From Euwallacea fornicatus (Eukaryota > Arthropoda > Insecta > Coleoptera > Curculionidae), in the NCBI RefSeq assembly GCF_040115645.1, contig NC_089579.1, forward strand, positions 930,001 through 994,000: 64,000 bases of DNA. Direction: 5' to 3'. The notes beneath the pieces were generated by a model, which saw only the letters and a list, made by a program, of their open reading frames with translations, searched no databases and was not told the origin of the DNA. Each line of letters begins with the position of its first letter. The first letter of the stretch is position 1. A program made the translations under genes and the position numbers. Positions 61,952 to 64,000 of the stretch are shown in pieces.

Positions 61952-62873
61952 CTTCGAGAAACAGAAAGGCACAGTTTAAAGGTCTCAAAAGGCTTATTGC
62001 AGTACGTTTATTAACAACATTAATGCGGTTTGGTTATATCAATGGAGCTTTGTTTTATAAACTAAAGATCGCTCTCTGACTTGCTTCGATTGATGCCTCA
62101 AAAGTAGATTTAACATATTCGGATGAGAGCTACAGGGTGACGGTAAGTTTTCGCCTATTGAGGGCAGTTATCCTTCTGACCAGGATACGTATTTTTCTCC
62201 ATTCTGGCTTTAATGCACGGTGCAGGAACAGTGGAACGTTTGAACGCCGCACAAGGGTGAAACGTGCAAGACACCAAGAAACGACCCGGATTCGGTCCTC
62301 TTAATTCATCGTCTCGCTCCGCTGGCCGCAGTCGGGCCCCTCGAAGCCTAATCTGATGCAGCTCGCCAACTTAATGATTCATCAACAAACGACTTCGCCG
62401 AAGTACGCAACAGGTGAGGCAACGTCCTCATGTTATCGCCAGTCATTCTCAGTTCCATTGTGAACCAATTGTTTGTTATCTTGCTCTTGACGCACACCAC
62501 CGATAACGGAACATCGAAAATGTCGATCATTCCTCGATAGAAAAACTTTCCCAAATCATCGCTGATTAGAGACTCTCACAAGGCAATCTCGTAGCACCAC
62601 TCACAGAAACTGTCACGGTCATGCTGAGTTGAGTACTTTTCCTCCTCTATCTGTCCTCTTTGCTGCTTTGAACTCGGTTTCGAATAATGCTAAAGTTGCG
62701 ATGCTGCACGAGTAATCCGACAATCGACGTTCCCAAGAGAAAGGCTCAAGCATATCTAATCGGTGTGCAAAGTCGATTGTGAGGTAACTTTTGCGGGACT
62801 AGTCACGTGCATCCGTAGCACATATCCGAGCACATCACCAAGCAGTCGAACGTCCTGTTTAAAGTTTTAATAT
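61952..62873. other. upstream Ogdh intron or intergenic DNA, nothing recognised
   Basis: No exon that could precede the Ogdh exon at 61951 is visible. A minus-strand open frame at 62554-62348 (TNNWFTMELRMTGDNMRTLP) resembles nothing I can name. Confidence 0.4.
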
Positions 62874-63447
62874 GATCAATGCTTAAAATCATAGCATGGA
62901 CCAATGCTCAAATCATAGCATGGACCAATGCTCAAATCATCACATGGATCAATACTTAAAATCATAGCATGGATCAATGCTCAAATCATAACATGGACCA
63001 ATGCTCAAATCATAGCATGGATCAATACTTAAAATCATAGCATGGACCAATACTCAAATCATAGCATGGACCAATGCTCAAATCATAGCATGGATCAATG
63101 CTCAAATCATAATATGGACCAATGCTCAAATCATCACATGGATCAATACTTAAAATCATAGCATGGACCAATGCTCAAATCATAGCATGGACCAATGCTC
63201 AAATCATAGCATGGATCAATGCTCAAATCATAACATGGACCAATGCTCAAATCATCACATGGATCAATACTTAAAATCACAGCATGGACCAATGCTCAAA
63301 TCATAGCATGGACCAATGCTCAAATCATAGCATGGATCAATGCTCAAATCATAACATGGACCAATGCTCAAATCATCACATGGATCAATACTTAAAATCA
63401 CAGCATGGACCAATGCTCAAATCATAGCATGGATCAATGCTCAAATT
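62874..63447. repeat. 24-bp minisatellite with 121-bp higher-order period
   Basis: About 24 tandem copies of a 24-nt unit built from CATGGACCAATGCTCAAATC plus ATAG. Variants include GGATC for GGACC, ATCACATGG for ATAGCATGG, and a 25-nt version with ACTTAAAATC. The ACTTAAAATC variant recurs at 62947, 63020, 63141, 63262 and 63383 (start of its GATCAA). The last three intervals are exactly 121 nt, i.e. five units. Confidence 0.95.
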
Positions 63448-63581
63448 GATCCGTATCTCACGCAACAATTTTTAAACGACAAGAAATTTGCCTCGTCCAA
63501 TGCAGCCCCGTACAAATACTGAAGGTGAAGATTTTCTTTACTGTGCAAAACACTAATTAAACTCGAATCATTTTCCCCCAT

Positions 63582-63612
63582 CCGGTGATGGGGGAAAATG
63601 CCCCATCACCGG
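63582..63612. repeat. perfect 12-bp inverted repeat (hairpin/cruciform)
   Basis: CCGGTGATGGGG at 63582-63593 and its exact complement CCCCATCACCGG at 63601-63612, with a 7-nt loop GAAAATG. It is GC-rich and very stable. A shorter overlapping inverted repeat (CCCCAT..GATGGGG) precedes it. No surrounding gene is recognised. Confidence 0.9.
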
Positions 63613-64000
63613 GGTACCACCCGCCACCATTCAGGCTCGCCCCAAGGAGCCTGCTCGTGCTAAAATCAACGCTACCATACCCACTCCTCGATCTACAGGA
63701 GTTGTGAACCAAATCACATTCAGGTGGGAATAGCTAATAAGTATTGAGTAAGGCGCGCAACAACACTGAATTGAAACGAGTAGCTCTTCGCCTCTCTCTA
63801 AACAAACAGATTTAGTGTCTGCGTTCTCTGGTCCTCACCAAGGAAATAGTTAAAACCCTCAACTAACACTATGCCACGATCGAGATTGGTGTCGCAGTGA
63901 CTGTCGCCTCCAGCGAAAAATCCTCGATGTCTTAAGAATTCGTCTACAGACTCACTCACGGGAACATTCGCAACGTCATTCACCATTTCCAGGCCGAGAC
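63613..64000. other. right edge, nothing recognised
   Basis: A minus-strand open frame at 63986-63798 (VNDVANVPVSESVDEFLRHR) spans much of it. It does not match the Ogdh sequence expected upstream of GIERILKSR, nor any family I know. Confidence 0.4.

Noticed and set aside
62874..63447. CRISPR array
   Set aside because: The units are tandem with no unique spacers and the genome is eukaryotic; this is a minisatellite.
63798..63986. Additional upstream Ogdh exon
   Set aside because: The frame (VNDVANVPVSESVDEF) has at most a vague similarity to the region before GIERIL and lacks the expected residues.

Overview
This window is insect nuclear DNA, most likely from a beetle or a similar holometabolous insect. 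The genes have many exons. Most introns are 44-65 nt with GT-AG ends and short pyrimidine tracts. Intergenic DNA and the few long introns are full of decayed mariner, Tc1, pogo/Tigger and LINE copies. The order assignment is an inference from intron size and transposon content. I see no bacterial, viral, CRISPR, tRNA or rRNA features.

Layout, left to right. 1-7.7 kb: gene-free DNA with two pieces of mariner transposase. 7.73-13.60 kb (+): complete mitochondrial NAD(P) transhydrogenase (Nnt), 18 exons, 1,069 codons. 14.16-28.49 kb (-): complete ABCC (MRP4-type) full transporter, 22 coding exons, 1,370 codons, tail to tail with Nnt. Its long introns hold a LINE end, a TIR element, a DDE relic and a pogo/Tigger relic. 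28.5-31.4 kb: three decayed DDE transposons. 31.68-33.08 kb (-): homologue of human C6orf120 (UPF0669), 197 codons. 33.34-37.55 kb (-): complete Mlh1, 804 codons, directly upstream of the UPF0669 gene. 38.1-38.5 kb (-): an unidentified open frame interrupted by one UGA. 38.57-53.91 kb (+): complete TBP-related factor 2 (Trf2), 299 codons in four exons, with a 12 kb first intron packed with transposons. 53.9-58.8 kb: no gene recognised. 58.8-61.95 kb (-): the 3' part of 2-oxoglutarate dehydrogenase E1 (Ogdh); its 5' exons lie beyond the right edge. 62.87-63.45 kb: a 24-bp minisatellite with a 121-bp higher-order period.

The genes do not form a pathway. Nnt and Ogdh are both mitochondrial: Ogdh yields NADH in the TCA cycle and Nnt uses NADH and proton-motive force to make NADPH. 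Mlh1 and Trf2 are nuclear. The ABC transporter and the UPF0669 protein belong to the membrane and secretory system.

For the four complete multi-exon models named first (Nnt, ABCC, Mlh1, Trf2) and the UPF0669 gene, the summed exon lengths are exact multiples of three and the reading frame is conserved across every junction. I take this as strong internal support. Points worth checking are a GC-AG intron in Nnt, an 87-nt in-frame exon in Ogdh, a 48-nt stop-free intron in the ABCC gene, a UGA-CUA junction next to Trf2, and one foldback element family present in introns of both Nnt and Trf2. I did not find a convincing new biological system.
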